Notes: generated by a model not told the origin, from the sequence alone. DNA of 64,000 bases from Vagococcus luciliae (GCF_024637875.1 NZ_CP102451.1:747001-811000), one strand, 5' to 3'; positions 8,795 to 18,296 are shown, counted from the first letter of the stretch. A program made the numbers and translations.

Positions 8795-9721
8795 ATGACA
8801 AAAATGACAGAATTATTAGGAATTCAATACCCCATCTTTCAAGGGGCAATGGCTCAAATATCAACTTCACAGCTAGTAGCTGCCGTGTCAAATGCTGGTG
8901 GATTAGGCATCATTGCATCTGGAGGTATGAGTGGTGAACAATTAAAACAAGAAATAGATAAAACGAGAGCACTAACAGATAAACCATTTGCCGTAAACGT
9001 GATGTTGATGATGGAGAACTGTGATGAAATTATTGATGTTATTATAGCTAGAAATGTGAAAATAATCACAACAGGTGCAGGGACTCCTAAACGATACATG
9101 CCACGACTAAAAGAAGCAAATATCATCGTCATCCCAGTTGTTCCTAATGCAAAATTAGCTAAAAAGATGGAAGATTTGGGAGTAGATGCGGTTGTTGCTG
9201 AAGGAATGGAAGCTGGTGGACACATAGGAGAAGTTGCAACGATGCCTTTGGTGACAGCTGTGACAAATGCTGTGACAATTCCTGTTTTAGCAGCAGGGGG
9301 AATTGCAAGTGGAAAAAGCATGGCAGCTGCATTTGCTCTAGGCGCTTCTGGTGTTCAAATGGGAACAGTCTATCTGGGATCAAAAGAGTGTCCAGTTGCT
9401 CAAGCATACAAAGACAAAGTCATAGAATCAGTAGAAACATCAACGGTTGTTACAGGTAGAAAAAATGGCGCACCTGTTAGAACGATTCGAAACGAGATGA
9501 CAGCCCATTATATCGAACTTGAAAATAAAGATGTTGCTAGAGAAGAGCTTGAAAAATTAACAATGGGATCTCTAACAAAAGCTGTTGTTGATGGTGATGT
9601 TGAAAATGGCTCTTTAATGGCAGGACAAATTATTTGTCAGGTTAATAAACTTAGAAGTGTAAACGAAATACATCAGGACATATTGGATGAGTACAGAAAC
9701 GTTGTTTTGCCAGAGTTGTAG
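8795..9721 (+). CDS. FabK-like FMN-dependent enoyl-ACP reductase / nitronate monooxygenase family
   Basis: A 308-aa TIM-barrel flavoprotein. The N-terminus IQYPIFQGAMAQIS and the phosphate-binding AGGIASG plus GASGVQMGTVYLGSKE are typical of the NPD/FabK superfamily, and AEGMEAGGHIGE carries the family His. FabK reduces enoyl-ACP with NAD(P)H in type II fatty acid synthesis; close paralogues are nitronate monooxygenases. No fab genes are next to it, unlike the usual fabK place in the fab cluster, so a paralogous role is possible. It stands as a single gene with its own terminator. Confidence 0.82.
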   Translation: MTKMTELLGIQYPIFQGAMAQISTSQLVAAVSNAGGLGIIASGGMSGEQLKQEIDKTRALTDKPFAVNVMLMMENCDEIIDVIIARNVKIITTGAGTPKRYMPRLKEANIIVIPVVPNAKLAKKMEDLGVDAVVAEGMEAGGHIGEVATMPLVTAVTNAVTIPVLAAGGIASGKSMAAAFALGASGVQMGTVYLGSKECPVAQAYKDKVIESVETSTVVTGRKNGAPVRTIRNEMTAHYIELENKDVAREELEKLTMGSLTKAVVDGDVENGSLMAGQIICQVNKLRSVNEIHQDILDEYRNVVLPEL

Positions 9722-9737
9722 ATAAAAAATAGATAGT

Positions 9738-9785
9738 AAAGAGCAATGCAAACAATTATAGTGTTTGCATTGCTCTTTATTATTA
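9738..9785 (+). terminator. Rho-independent terminator after the fabK-like gene
   Basis: AAAGAGCAATGCAAAC (9738-9753) pairs perfectly with GTTTGCATTGCTCTTT (9763-9778), then TATTATT. Confidence 0.88.
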
Positions 9786-9823
9786 AAGTATAAAATACTG
9801 AAAATCATTTTCTTTTAATTTTA

Positions 9824-9852
9824 TTGATAAAATTATTTTCTTGTGATATATT
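9824..9852 (+). promoter_or_regulatory. Promoter of the sialic acid operon
   Basis: TTGATA (9824-9829), a 17-nt spacer, then TATATT (9847-9852). It is followed 5 nt later by a cre box and 33 nt later by the first gene of the nan operon. Confidence 0.6.
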
Positions 9853-9857
9853 GATAA

Positions 9858-9872
9858 TTGTAAACGATTTCA
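9858..9872 (+). promoter_or_regulatory. CcpA cre box of the sialic acid operon
   Basis: TTGTAAACGATTTCA fits the cre consensus WTGNAANCGNWWNCA at all fixed positions. It overlaps the expected transcription start, so CcpA binding should repress the operon when preferred sugars are present. Confidence 0.82.
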
Positions 9873-9885
9873 AAGGGGCGTTTTT

Positions 9886-10851
9886 ATGTCGGAAACAATG
9901 TCGTTAAATGAAAAGAAGCTATATAAGGGTAGTAGAGATAAGCCGAATGATTTTGATTATTTTTGGGAAAAACAGATTAGACAATTAAATTCTAAAAATG
10001 ATTATACGTTATATAAATGTCATTTTATGATTGATTATGTTGACTGTTATGATTTAACAATACAAATGGAGAATAATTCAAGTACTTATTGCAAGGTATT
10101 AAAACCACTTGGTAAAGGTCCGTTTCCAGTAGTGTTTCATTTTCATGGTTATCAGGGACAAAGTAGTGATTGGTCAGAGTATTTTAAATATATTTTGGCA
10201 GGATATGCCGTTGTAGCGATGGATGTTAGGGGGCAAGCAGGCAAGTCAGTTGATGGTAATTACTTTAAAGGAAATACAGTGAAAGGGCACATTGTTCGCG
10301 GGATGACTGAAAATCCAAACGATTTATTTTTTAAAGACATTTATCTCGATGTGTATCGTGTTATAGAGTTAGTAGCAACATTTGATTGGGTAGACAACGA
10401 TAATTTGACGACTTTAGGTGCTTCACAGGGAGGGGCATTGGCATTAGTTGGAGGAGCGTTAAGTGATAAAATCAAAAAAATTATTAGTGTGTATCCATTT
10501 TTGTCTGATTTTTCTCGTGTATTGGAATTAAAGTTGTCATGTGAACCCTATGATGAATTATTTCGATATTTTAAGTTTGAAGACCCTTTTTACATGACGG
10601 AAGAAAAAATTTTATCCAGTTTAGATTATATAGATATTAAGAATTTTGCTGACTTAATAAAAGGTGATGTGAAATTAGTGACAGGATTAAGAGATGATAT
10701 TTGTTTGCCATCGACTCAATATGCGATTGTTAATCATTTGAAGACATCATATGAACATATTATCTTACCAGAATATGGACATGAAGCGATGAATGTATTT
10801 ATGCATGATAAAATAATGAACTGGATTACCGGTGACAAGATAGGAGAATAG
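9886..10851 (+). CDS. Acetylxylan esterase (AXE1)-family deacetylase in the sialic acid operon
   Basis: A 321-aa alpha/beta hydrolase of the AXE1/cephalosporin-C deacetylase family with no signal peptide. The nucleophile elbow is GASQGG (Ser180), the oxyanion region is HFHGYQGQ (85-92), the acid lies in GLRDD and the catalytic His in YGHEA near the C-terminus. As first gene of a nan operon it probably removes O-acetyl groups from imported sialic acids, as reported for the esterase of the pneumococcal sialic acid locus. This substrate is inferred from context only. The stop is 4 nt before nanE. Confidence 0.85.
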   Translation: MSETMSLNEKKLYKGSRDKPNDFDYFWEKQIRQLNSKNDYTLYKCHFMIDYVDCYDLTIQMENNSSTYCKVLKPLGKGPFPVVFHFHGYQGQSSDWSEYFKYILAGYAVVAMDVRGQAGKSVDGNYFKGNTVKGHIVRGMTENPNDLFFKDIYLDVYRVIELVATFDWVDNDNLTTLGASQGGALALVGGALSDKIKKIISVYPFLSDFSRVLELKLSCEPYDELFRYFKFEDPFYMTEEKILSSLDYIDIKNFADLIKGDVKLVTGLRDDICLPSTQYAIVNHLKTSYEHIILPEYGHEAMNVFMHDKIMNWITGDKIGE

Positions 10852-10855
10852 TAAT

Positions 10856-11548
10856 ATGGATACTAGTAAGCAAATAGAAAAAGGATTGATAGTGTCTTGT
10901 CAGGCATTAGAAAACGAACCTTTACACAGTTCGTTCATTATGTCACGTATGGCAAGAGCAGCGAAAGAATCAGGAGCTGTCGGGATTCGGGCTAATTCGG
11001 TGGTGGATATTCAAGCCATACAAGACACGGTTGATTTACCAATAATCGGAATTATTAAAAAAATTTATGAAGATAGTGAGGTATTTATTACTCCTACATT
11101 AAAAGAAGTAAGAGCTGTTTGCGCAACGGGTGTAGAAATTGTAGCGATGGATGGAACAACAAGGGAACGACCAAATGGAGAACAACTTAGTGATATTGTG
11201 GCAACTATTAGAAAAGAATATCCTAATACACTTTTAATGGCTGACACGGCTTCTTTAGAAGATGCTAAATATGCGGAAGCTCTTGGGTTTGATTTTATAG
11301 GTACAACGCTTTATGGGTATACAAACAATACAGATGGAGAAAATATAGCAAATGATGACTTTAGCCATTTGAGAAAACTTCTTAAAGATATTAATAAGCC
11401 AGTTATTGTAGAAGGAAAAATTGATACACCAGAAAAGGCACGAAAATCCTTAGAAATTGGTGGATTTAGTGTTGTATGTGGTGGAGCAATTACGAGACCA
11501 CAGGAAATAGCACAACGTTTTGTTGATGAGATAGCATTAATTAAATAA
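10856..11548 (+). CDS. nanE: N-acetylmannosamine-6-phosphate 2-epimerase
   Basis: A 230-aa TIM-barrel epimerase that turns ManNAc-6-P into GlcNAc-6-P. Typical NanE blocks are the N-terminal [17 protein letters not shown], the central IGIIKK and [10 protein letters not shown], and the C-terminal [16 protein letters not shown] gGAGA precedes ATG 10856. Its place between esterase and transporter genes, and the nanK and nanA genes downstream, complete the sialic acid pathway. Confidence 0.95.
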   Translation: MDTSKQIEKGLIVSCQALENEPLHSSFIMSRMARAAKESGAVGIRANSVVDIQAIQDTVDLPIIGIIKKIYEDSEVFITPTLKEVRAVCATGVEIVAMDGTTRERPNGEQLSDIVATIRKEYPNTLLMADTASLEDAKYAEALGFDFIGTTLYGYTNNTDGENIANDDFSHLRKLLKDINKPVIVEGKIDTPEKARKSLEIGGFSVVCGGAITRPQEIAQRFVDEIALIK

Positions 11549-11564
11549 AAGTGGGGGTCTTATA

Positions 11565-12443
11565 ATGAAAGAGGGAAATAAGAGAAAACAAGTTTTGGGT
11601 GAGTTAAAATCTTCTTTAACAGGTTATTTATTTGTTGGACCACAATTGATTTTATTTATACTATTTATTGTTTATCCTGTTCTTGAGGGATTTAAGATGA
11701 GTTTATATCGTCAAACCTATACGGAAGATATATTTGTTGGGTTAGAAAATTATAAAGAATTATTTGCAGATCCTGTATTTATCAAATCGGTATTTAATAC
11801 AATTATTTTTGTTGTGGCTATAGTATTTGGATTATTTGTCGCAACAACAGTTTACGATAAATCAGCTAAGTATATTTCTTTTATTCGAGGAAGTTTTTAT
11901 TTACCAGTTATGGTATCTATGGTTGTTATGAGTATGATTTGGAATTTTTTATTAAATCCAGCTAATGGGTTAATTAGCTATTTACTAGGTAATGTAGGTG
12001 TAGATGATGTTAACTTATTAGGGAGTAGTACCTGGGTTATGCCAACCATTATTTTTGTTACATTTGTAGGTAATGTGGGACAGTCTATTATTTTATATAT
12101 TGCATCAATGATTGGTATTCCAGAAGATTATTTTGAAGCGGCAGAAATTGATGGGGCAACAAGGTGGCAACGAATGACAAAAATTTTAATTCCATTAGTT
12201 CGACCAACAACATTATATTTAGTTGTCATTAATATTATTGCAGTTTTAAAAATATTTGTTGTTATTCAATTATTAACAGGAGGAGGACCAAATAATTCTT
12301 CAGTAACTATGATGTATTATCTATACCAAAATGCTTTTATTTACAATAATACAGGTGTTGCAGCAGCTGTAGGTGTATTAATGTTTGTAGTAGCATTACT
12401 ACTATCTATTCCACAGTTTAAGGCATTTGGAAATAAAAAATAA
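11565..12443 (+). CDS. ABC sugar importer permease 1 (SatB-like, sialic acid)
   Basis: A 292-aa inner membrane permease of the carbohydrate-uptake MalF/UgpA type with six predicted helices. The EAA loop, which contacts the ATPase, is YFEAAEIDGATRWQRMTKI (about residues 187-205). It pairs with the next permease and the lipoprotein at 13314. By context it imports sialic acid, like the SatABC system of streptococci. No ATPase gene is present, so it must use a shared MsmK-type ATPase encoded elsewhere (inference). Confidence 0.88.
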   Translation: MKEGNKRKQVLGELKSSLTGYLFVGPQLILFILFIVYPVLEGFKMSLYRQTYTEDIFVGLENYKELFADPVFIKSVFNTIIFVVAIVFGLFVATTVYDKSAKYISFIRGSFYLPVMVSMVVMSMIWNFLLNPANGLISYLLGNVGVDDVNLLGSSTWVMPTIIFVTFVGNVGQSIILYIASMIGIPEDYFEAAEIDGATRWQRMTKILIPLVRPTTLYLVVINIIAVLKIFVVIQLLTGGGPNNSSVTMMYYLYQNAFIYNNTGVAAAVGVLMFVVALLLSIPQFKAFGNKK

Positions 12444-12457
12444 GGAGGGGTTTGGAG

Positions 12458-13300
12458 ATGAAATGGTTAAAAAAAATCAAAGGAATGGAACGTTATGATC
12501 GAATAACCAATATCATTGTATTGATTTTGGCATTGTTAAGTTTGTTTCCCGTATATTGGCTAATTACGAATTCGTTTAAAACATCAGCAGATATTTATAA
12601 AATGCCACCAGATGTTTTACCAAAATCTTTGTATTTAGGACATTTTAAGGAATTATTCAAAAATCAACCAGCATTAAAGTGGACATTTAATAGTTTCTTT
12701 GTATCAGTAGTTACAACAACACTAAGTGTAATATTATCATCAGCTGCAGCATATGCTTTTGCAAAACTGCACTTTAAAGGGAAAAAAATTCTTTTTTCAT
12801 TATTTATAGCGTCTTTAATGGTTCCAAAAGAAACCTTTATTGTACCACTATTTAAAATAGTTGTAGCTTTTGATTGGGTGGATACATACCAATCCATGAT
12901 TATTCCAAATTTGGCAATGTGTTTTGGTGTGTTCATGCTAAAATCTTTTTTCGAATCAATTCCTGATTCGATTAGAGAATCTGCTAAGTTAGATGGGGCT
13001 AGTGAGTGGTATATATTTTGGAAATTAATGTTACCGATTGCAAAACCAGGTATAGGAGCATTGTTTATTTTAAATTTTGTTACTTTCTGGAATGATTATT
13101 TATGGCAATTATTGATGGCTCGTAGTAAAGGTATGAGTACGTTAACAGTAGGAGTAGCAGGGTTGATGCAAGAAATCAATCCTAATATAGGGTTAAGGGT
13201 AGCTGGTGCAGCTGTTGCTGCATTACCTATGATTATTATCTTTATCGTGTTTCAAAAGTATTTCACTAAAGGAATTGCAGCAGGAGCTGTAAAAGAATAA
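12458..13300 (+). CDS. ABC sugar importer permease 2 (SatC-like, sialic acid)
   Basis: A 280-aa MalG/UgpE-type permease with six helices. The EAA motif SIRESAKLDGASEWYIFWKL lies in the C-terminal half. ATG 12458 is chosen because it is 7 nt after AGGAGGGG; the in-frame TTG at 12452 would be too close. It forms the transmembrane channel with the preceding permease. Confidence 0.88.
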   Translation: MKWLKKIKGMERYDRITNIIVLILALLSLFPVYWLITNSFKTSADIYKMPPDVLPKSLYLGHFKELFKNQPALKWTFNSFFVSVVTTTLSVILSSAAAYAFAKLHFKGKKILFSLFIASLMVPKETFIVPLFKIVVAFDWVDTYQSMIIPNLAMCFGVFMLKSFFESIPDSIRESAKLDGASEWYIFWKLMLPIAKPGIGALFILNFVTFWNDYLWQLLMARSKGMSTLTVGVAGLMQEINPNIGLRVAGAAVAALPMIIIFIVFQKYFTKGIAAGAVKE

Positions 13301-13313
13301 AGGAGAGAAGAAA

Positions 13314-14681
13314 ATGAAAAAGAAAATGTTGAGTTCATTATTGGTGTTAGGGGTAGCAGGACTAGTGTTATCAGGATGTGGTACGGGAGATAAAAAGTCT
13401 TCTGAAACAGCTAAAGGAGATAAAAAAGCAGAAGAAGTCGAAGTTTGGTTAACACCTCAATGGAAAGGTGTACAAAGTCCGACTGAAGAAGGGGCAGACT
13501 ATGATAGTTTCTTTAAAGAAGCAGCTAAAAAGTATAATGAGAAAAATCCTAATGTAAAAATTAATGTGCAAGTCATTCCTGGAGAACAACGTTCAGATAA
13601 ATTAAGTGTAGCTGCTCAAACAAAAACATTACCAGATATTTTCTTTGATTCAAGTTTTGCGTTAAGCGAATATGCTCATATGGGAATATTAACACCTTTA
13701 AATGATATCGTGGATGAACAGTCGAAAAAAGATATTCCTCAGTCGATATGGGATAATGTCACAATAAATGATAACGTTTACTTTTATCCGTTTGGCCACA
13801 ACCCTGGAACATTAGCTTACAATGCGGACATGTTTAAAGAAGTTGGATTAGATAAATATATTGGAGAAGAACATGATATTGCAACTTGGAGTGTAGATGA
13901 TTTAACAACTATTTTAAAGACGTTGAAAGAAAAAAATCCAGATGTAGCACCTTTTGGATTATTTGCTAAAAATAATCAAGGAGATACTTGGAATATGTCT
14001 TATATGAGAATGTTTGGTAATCCTTTCTTTAGCAAAGATGGTTCAATTATTTTGAATGAAGAATCTGGCGAAAAAGCTTTAACCTATTTAAATGATATTC
14101 GTGAAAAAGGGTATACAACTAAGGGAGCAGAATCCCTAACAAGTAATGATGTTAATGCTATGTTCCAAAATAAACAAACAGCGATTAATTTTACGAATAG
14201 TGTATTATTTTCAGGGATTCAAAAAGATATGGAAGATGGAAAAGTTGATAAGTTTGATATGAGATTAGCTAATATTCCGGGAGAGAAACAGCCGATATCA
14301 TTTACGTATGTGACAAGTTCTGTTGTTTTTGATACTGGAGACAAGGAAAGAATGGAAACAGCAAAAGATTTTGTTAAATTCTATTCTACAGATGCAGAAT
14401 TGGTTAAAGCTTCAAAAAATACATTACCAGTAAGAGAGAGCGTATCAAAAGAAGTTGCGACAGAGTTACCGTATTTAGAAGCTTATAATAAAAATTCTGA
14501 TTATGTTATTAATTTTTCTAATAATACGCCAGGTTACGCTGAATTAAGAAATGCGTTTTTCCCTGAATTGCAAGCGGTCTTTACTGGAGAAAAAACACCA
14601 AAAGAAGCAGTTGATAATTTTACAGATCAAGGAAATCGTATTATTGAAACAAATAAGAAAAAATCAGTTATTTTAAAATAG
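13314..14681 (+). CDS. Sugar-binding lipoprotein of ABC importer (SatA-like, sialic acid)
   Basis: A 455-aa family 1 extracellular solute-binding lipoprotein. Signal peptide MKKKMLSSLLVLGVAGLVL is followed by lipobox LSGC with Cys22 as lipidation site, then a Lys/Ser-rich linker. It captures the sugar outside the membrane and delivers it to the two permeases encoded upstream. It sits third in the transporter set, RBS aaggagag. Ligand sialic acid is inferred from the surrounding nan genes. Confidence 0.9.
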   Translation: MKKKMLSSLLVLGVAGLVLSGCGTGDKKSSETAKGDKKAEEVEVWLTPQWKGVQSPTEEGADYDSFFKEAAKKYNEKNPNVKINVQVIPGEQRSDKLSVAAQTKTLPDIFFDSSFALSEYAHMGILTPLNDIVDEQSKKDIPQSIWDNVTINDNVYFYPFGHNPGTLAYNADMFKEVGLDKYIGEEHDIATWSVDDLTTILKTLKEKNPDVAPFGLFAKNNQGDTWNMSYMRMFGNPFFSKDGSIILNEESGEKALTYLNDIREKGYTTKGAESLTSNDVNAMFQNKQTAINFTNSVLFSGIQKDMEDGKVDKFDMRLANIPGEKQPISFTYVTSSVVFDTGDKERMETAKDFVKFYSTDAELVKASKNTLPVRESVSKEVATELPYLEAYNKNSDYVINFSNNTPGYAELRNAFFPELQAVFTGEKTPKEAVDNFTDQGNRIIETNKKKSVILK

Positions 14682-14687
14682 GTAGTG

Positions 14688-15125
14688 ATGAGGATGTTAA
14701 AAGGAAATCGTATAGAACAAATCAATGATGAATTATTGGAAGCTATTCCTGTTATTACGTCATTTATAAAAAAAATAACTGAATTTAAAGAGCAAAGTGT
14801 GATTATCACAGAAAATATAACAGCTAATTTTTTAAGTTATCAAACTGGAAATGAGCATGATAGAGTTTGGGAAGCGCATAAGTTACATTATGATTTGCAT
14901 TATATGTTTGAGGGAAAAGAGTCTATTGTTTTTTCAAGCAAGCTGAGTGAGATGGGTGATTACTACCTTGAAGAAGATTATTATCTTCTTCAAGGTTTAA
15001 GTGAGTATTCAGAAAAGTTGTTAACTGGGCAGTGGCTATTTATCGATACAGAAGAAGCTCACAGAACAGGTATAGGTAATGGCGAGCAAGTTAAAAAAAT
15101 AGTGTTTAAGATAAGGAAGGCTTAG
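14688..15125 (+). CDS. YhcH/YjgK/YiaL family protein, probable sialic acid anomerase (NanQ-like)
   Basis: A roughly 145-aa single-domain beta-sandwich (cupin-like) protein of the DUF386/YhcH family. Family residues include HKLHYDLHYMFEG and the C-terminal metal-binding region TEEAHRTGIGNG with GEQVKKIVFKIR. The E. coli homologue NanQ speeds the interconversion of N-acetylneuraminate anomers. The start is uncertain: GTG 14685, ATG 14688 or ATG 14694 are all in frame, 3-12 nt after the preceding stop. Confidence 0.82.
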   Translation: MRMLKGNRIEQINDELLEAIPVITSFIKKITEFKEQSVIITENITANFLSYQTGNEHDRVWEAHKLHYDLHYMFEGKESIVFSSKLSEMGDYYLEEDYYLLQGLSEYSEKLLTGQWLFIDTEEAHRTGIGNGEQVKKIVFKIRKA

Positions 15126-15127
15126 AA

Positions 15128-16003
15128 ATGAAAACTTATCTATGTATTGATATTGGTGGAACAACGATTAAGTCAGGAATATTTGACGATGATGGCTATA
15201 TTATTGAAAGATTTAGTTTAGTGAACACTGATAATAGTGATAAAAAACGAAATATCGTCACTAGTTTAATGACTATTATCAATCAGGCTAAAATAAATTA
15301 TACACTTTCAGGTATCTGTATATCCACAGCAGGAGTAGTTGATCCAAATACAGGTGAGGTTATTTATGCTGGTTATACTATACCAAACTATACGAACACA
15401 CCATTAAAAGCGTTGGTGGAAACTAACTTTCAATTACCTTGTGAAGTCGAAAATGATGTTAACTGTGCATGCTTAGGAGAATACTGGAAAGGCAGTTTAA
15501 GAGATGTGGAAAATGGCATTTGCTTGACCGTGGGAACAGGTATTGGAGGTTCGTTGTTAAGAGATGGAGAGATTGAGCATGGTATTGGTTTTACAGCAGG
15601 AGAGGTAGGGTATCTGCTTATTGATGGTCAAAAATACCAAGATATTGCTTCAACGACTTATTTGATTAATACTGTTAATCACCATAAACAAACTAAATTA
15701 AATGGTAAAGAGATATTTGAATTAGCTAAAAATGGTGATGTTATTTGTGTGAATGGTATAAAAAAAATGATAGATAATCTATCCATAGGGTTGATTAATA
15801 TGATGTATTTATTAAACCCAGAAGTCATTGTTTTAGGTGGAGGAATTATGGCACAAAAAGAGTGTCTAGAACCTTTAATTAATGATAGTATAGCAAAAAA
15901 TATAGAAGACCATCGTTTTTTTAAAACGAAGATATTATTTGCCGAATTAGAAAATGATGCAGGAATGATAGGAGCGTTGTATAATTTTAAGAAAAGACAT
16001 TAA
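15128..16003 (+). CDS. nanK: ROK-family kinase, probable N-acetylmannosamine kinase
   Basis: A 291-aa sugar kinase. The N-terminal phosphate loop is DIGGTTIKSGIF, the sugar-binding region is ENDVNCACLGEYWKG, the second ATP motif is TVGTGIGGSLL, and LNPEVIVLGGGIM is near the C-terminus. The usual ROK zinc site CXCGXXGC is absent, as in streptococcal NanK-type proteins. In this operon it should phosphorylate ManNAc made by NanA. The assignment as ManNAc rather than glucokinase rests on context. Confidence 0.87.
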   Translation: MKTYLCIDIGGTTIKSGIFDDDGYIIERFSLVNTDNSDKKRNIVTSLMTIINQAKINYTLSGICISTAGVVDPNTGEVIYAGYTIPNYTNTPLKALVETNFQLPCEVENDVNCACLGEYWKGSLRDVENGICLTVGTGIGGSLLRDGEIEHGIGFTAGEVGYLLIDGQKYQDIASTTYLINTVNHHKQTKLNGKEIFELAKNGDVICVNGIKKMIDNLSIGLINMMYLLNPEVIVLGGGIMAQKECLEPLINDSIAKNIEDHRFFKTKILFAELENDAGMIGALYNFKKRH

Positions 16004-16019
16004 TTAAGAGAGGTCAACT

Positions 16020-16853
16020 ATGACTATTTTAGAAGAAATACAACAAAAATTCCCATCCTTTTCTGATAAAGAGAAAAAAATAGCAACCTACTTATTGAAA
16101 AATAGTGACACATTAACCAATATTAATATTTCTACTTTAGCTAAAGAAACCAATACATCTCCTGCAACGATTACGAGATTTGCTAAAAAATTAAATCAAA
16201 ATGGATTTGTTGATTTAAAGATACAGTTAAGTGCCGTTCCTGCTGTCCATATTGAAAATGATATGGCGATAAACAGTGATGTCTATAATTTTTACACAAA
16301 AGTGATTGAGCAAACTGAACAAATGGTAAAGCAAGAAGATTTAGAAAATGTTGTTCAAACCATAAAAAAAGCACCACGAATTTTTATATTTGGCGTAGGA
16401 AGTTCAGGATTGACAGCTTTAGAATTCACACAACGGTTAATGAGAATGGGGTTAAATGTTGTCTCTACAACAGATTCCCATATGATGTTAATCACAAGCT
16501 CGATGGCTGTTAGTGGGGATTTAGTGATTGGCATATCCGCTTCAGGAGAAACAACTGATGTTAATGAAGCAATTTTATGCTCAAAACAAAACGGTGCTCA
16601 TATCGTTAGTATTACAAGTTTTCCTGAAAGTACACTTTCTAAATTATCTGATACGTCATTATTGGTATATAACAGTGCGTTTATTGGACGAGAACGTTTT
16701 ATAAATTCTCAATTTGCCATAATGTATCAAATTGACGTTATTTCAACGATGTTACTAGAAGATAATCAATTAAACGATAGAATGAATCAAACGATTAAAG
16801 TTATCACAAGAAATAGTTTGAATGAGGAGCTTAAAAGAAATGAAAAATCTTGA
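16020..16853 (+). CDS. RpiR/MurR-family transcriptional regulator of the sialic acid operon
   Basis: A 277-aa regulator with an N-terminal HTH_6 DNA-binding domain (about 1-78, with the recognition region TNTSPATITRFAKKLNQNGF) and a C-terminal SIS sugar-phosphate sensing domain (about 110-245, FIFGVGSSGLTALEF and SASGETTDVNEAI). It probably senses a phosphorylated amino sugar such as ManNAc-6-P or GlcNAc-6-P and controls the operon it lies in. Its last 14 nt overlap the nanA start. Confidence 0.88.
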   Translation: MTILEEIQQKFPSFSDKEKKIATYLLKNSDTLTNINISTLAKETNTSPATITRFAKKLNQNGFVDLKIQLSAVPAVHIENDMAINSDVYNFYTKVIEQTEQMVKQEDLENVVQTIKKAPRIFIFGVGSSGLTALEFTQRLMRMGLNVVSTTDSHMMLITSSMAVSGDLVIGISASGETTDVNEAILCSKQNGAHIVSITSFPESTLSKLSDTSLLVYNSAFIGRERFINSQFAIMYQIDVISTMLLEDNQLNDRMNQTIKVITRNSLNEELKRNEKS

Positions 16854-17757
16854 TAAATATAAAGGTATTATCCCAGCATTTTATGCTTGTTACGATGAAG
16901 CAGGGAATATTAGTGGAGAGAGAGTACAAGAACTAGCAACATATTATTTAAACAAAGGTGTTAAAGGGTTATATGTAGGTGGGAGCTCAGGCGAGTGTAT
17001 CTATCAAACAGTAGAGGAAAGACAAGAAGTTCTAGAAAATGTGATGAAAGCTGTGGGTGGTAAGATGACAATAATAGCCCATGTTGCTGCACCATCAACC
17101 AGAGACAGTATTATTTTAGCTAAACATGCAGAAAGTTTAGGGGTTGATGCTTTAGCTGCGATTCCGCCAATTTACTTTGGTTTACCAGAATTTGCGATTA
17201 AAGATTACTGGGTATCTATGATGGAGGCCACTAATTTAGATTTTATTATTTATAATATTCCACAAACAACAGGATATGCCTTAAGTATTGAATTATTAAA
17301 AGAAATGATGGCGTATGATCAAGTCATCGGTGTAAAAAATTCATCGATGCCAGTACAAGATATTTACCTATTTAAACGTCATGCAGGAAAAGATATCGTG
17401 GTATTTAATGGACCTGATGAACAATTTATAGCTGGAAGAATCATGGGTGCTGATGGAGGAATAGGTGGAACGTATGGTGTGATGCCTGAACTGTTTATAG
17501 CAGCGAATAATGCCATCGAAAACGGAGAATTAGAATTAGCTAAAAACTTACAAATCAAAATTGATGATATTATTTTTAAAATGTTATCTGCAAAAGGTAA
17601 TTTGTATGATGTGATGAAAGCTATTTTGAAAAAAAGAGGAATCAACATAGGTAGTGTGAGACAACCCTTGCCTAAAATTACAATAGAGGATAGATTAATT
17701 GTTGAGGAATCATATCATATGATTCAAGATGCTCTTAACTATATAGAAACAGTTTAA
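16840..17757 (+). CDS. nanA: N-acetylneuraminate lyase
   Basis: A 305-aa class I aldolase that splits N-acetylneuraminate into ManNAc and pyruvate. The TIM barrel has the pyruvate-binding GGSSGE (48-53), the Tyr in YNIPQTTGYAL (Tyr139) and the Schiff-base Lys in GVKNSS (Lys166). The GYAL sequence distinguishes NanA from dihydrodipicolinate synthase. ATG 16840 is used since GAGGAG lies 10 nt upstream; the frame extends to 16822 without an RBS. It is the last gene of the operon. Confidence 0.92.
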   Translation: MKNLDKYKGIIPAFYACYDEAGNISGERVQELATYYLNKGVKGLYVGGSSGECIYQTVEERQEVLENVMKAVGGKMTIIAHVAAPSTRDSIILAKHAESLGVDALAAIPPIYFGLPEFAIKDYWVSMMEATNLDFIIYNIPQTTGYALSIELLKEMMAYDQVIGVKNSSMPVQDIYLFKRHAGKDIVVFNGPDEQFIAGRIMGADGGIGGTYGVMPELFIAANNAIENGELELAKNLQIKIDDIIFKMLSAKGNLYDVMKAILKKRGINIGSVRQPLPKITIEDRLIVEESYHMIQDALNYIETV

Positions 17758-17763
17758 AATGAT

Positions 17764-17822
17764 AGGACTGGAAAAATTGACTTTATGACAATTTTTCTAG
17801 TTCTTATTTATTTTTTTTTCGC
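17764..17822 (+). terminator. Terminator of the sialic acid operon
   Basis: AGGACTGGAAAAATTG pairs with CAATTTTTCTAGTTCTT (two G-T pairs), followed by ATTTATTTTTTTTT. Confidence 0.85.
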
Positions 17823-17961
17823 GATAGTGTAGAATGAATTTGTTCAGTATTTTTTTATAATATTTATTGATGTTATTTTTACTAAATATTGTCAATCAAA
17901 TAGACATGGATAAACTAACATTATTTAGCCGAATAATATTATATATAGTTATCATCTGACT

Positions 17962-18004
17962 ATAACCTAAAAATACTTACCTATTTTTAGGTTATTATTT
18001 TTCA
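17962..18004. terminator. Perfect 14-bp hairpin with T-tract in intergenic region
   Basis: ATAACCTAAAAATA (17962-17975) and TATTTTTAGGTTAT (17982-17995) form a perfect stem with a 6-nt loop, then TATTTTTC. No gene ends next to it: it lies about 140 nt beyond the nan terminator. It may end an unannotated short transcript. The gap 17823-18296 otherwise has no ORF that I can support. Confidence 0.6.
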
Positions 18005-18108
18005 CAAGGTTTAAGTCGGGATGAATAGAAATTTAAAAGATTAGATGTTAGAAAAAATGTCAGTATAAGTTTTATTTCATAGAGAGTCTAGTATAATAAG
18101 TTAGTCAA

Positions 18109-18152
18109 AAAAACGCCTCTTGTTAGTAAAAAAGAGAGGCGTTTTTGTTTTC
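18109..18152. terminator. Perfect 12-bp bidirectional-type hairpin upstream of the sorbitol operon
   Basis: AAAAACGCCTCT (18109-18120) pairs with AGAGGCGTTTTT (18135-18146), then TGTTTTCTTT. A TATAAT hexamer lies at 18092-18097, only 11 nt before it. It insulates the sorbitol operon or ends a very short RNA. Confidence 0.65.
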
Positions 18153-18249
18153 TTTACCTATTTTTTAAAATCTATCTTTCTTATTGTCTTTTATAAATTA
18201 GTATCGACTATTTTATTTCTGTGAAAAAATTGTTGTATTAATTTATATA

Positions 18250-18266
18250 AGAAATCGTTTTATACT
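18250..18266 (+). promoter_or_regulatory. Candidate promoter and weak cre box of the sorbitol operon
   Basis: TATACT (18261-18266) could be the -10 element; no good -35 at 17 nt. AAGAAATCGTTTTAT overlaps it and keeps the cre core AANCGNTT but misses three consensus positions, so CcpA control is only suggested. Confidence 0.35.
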
Positions 18267-18296
18267 TTGTTTATCAAAGAAGTGGGAGTGGTAAAC

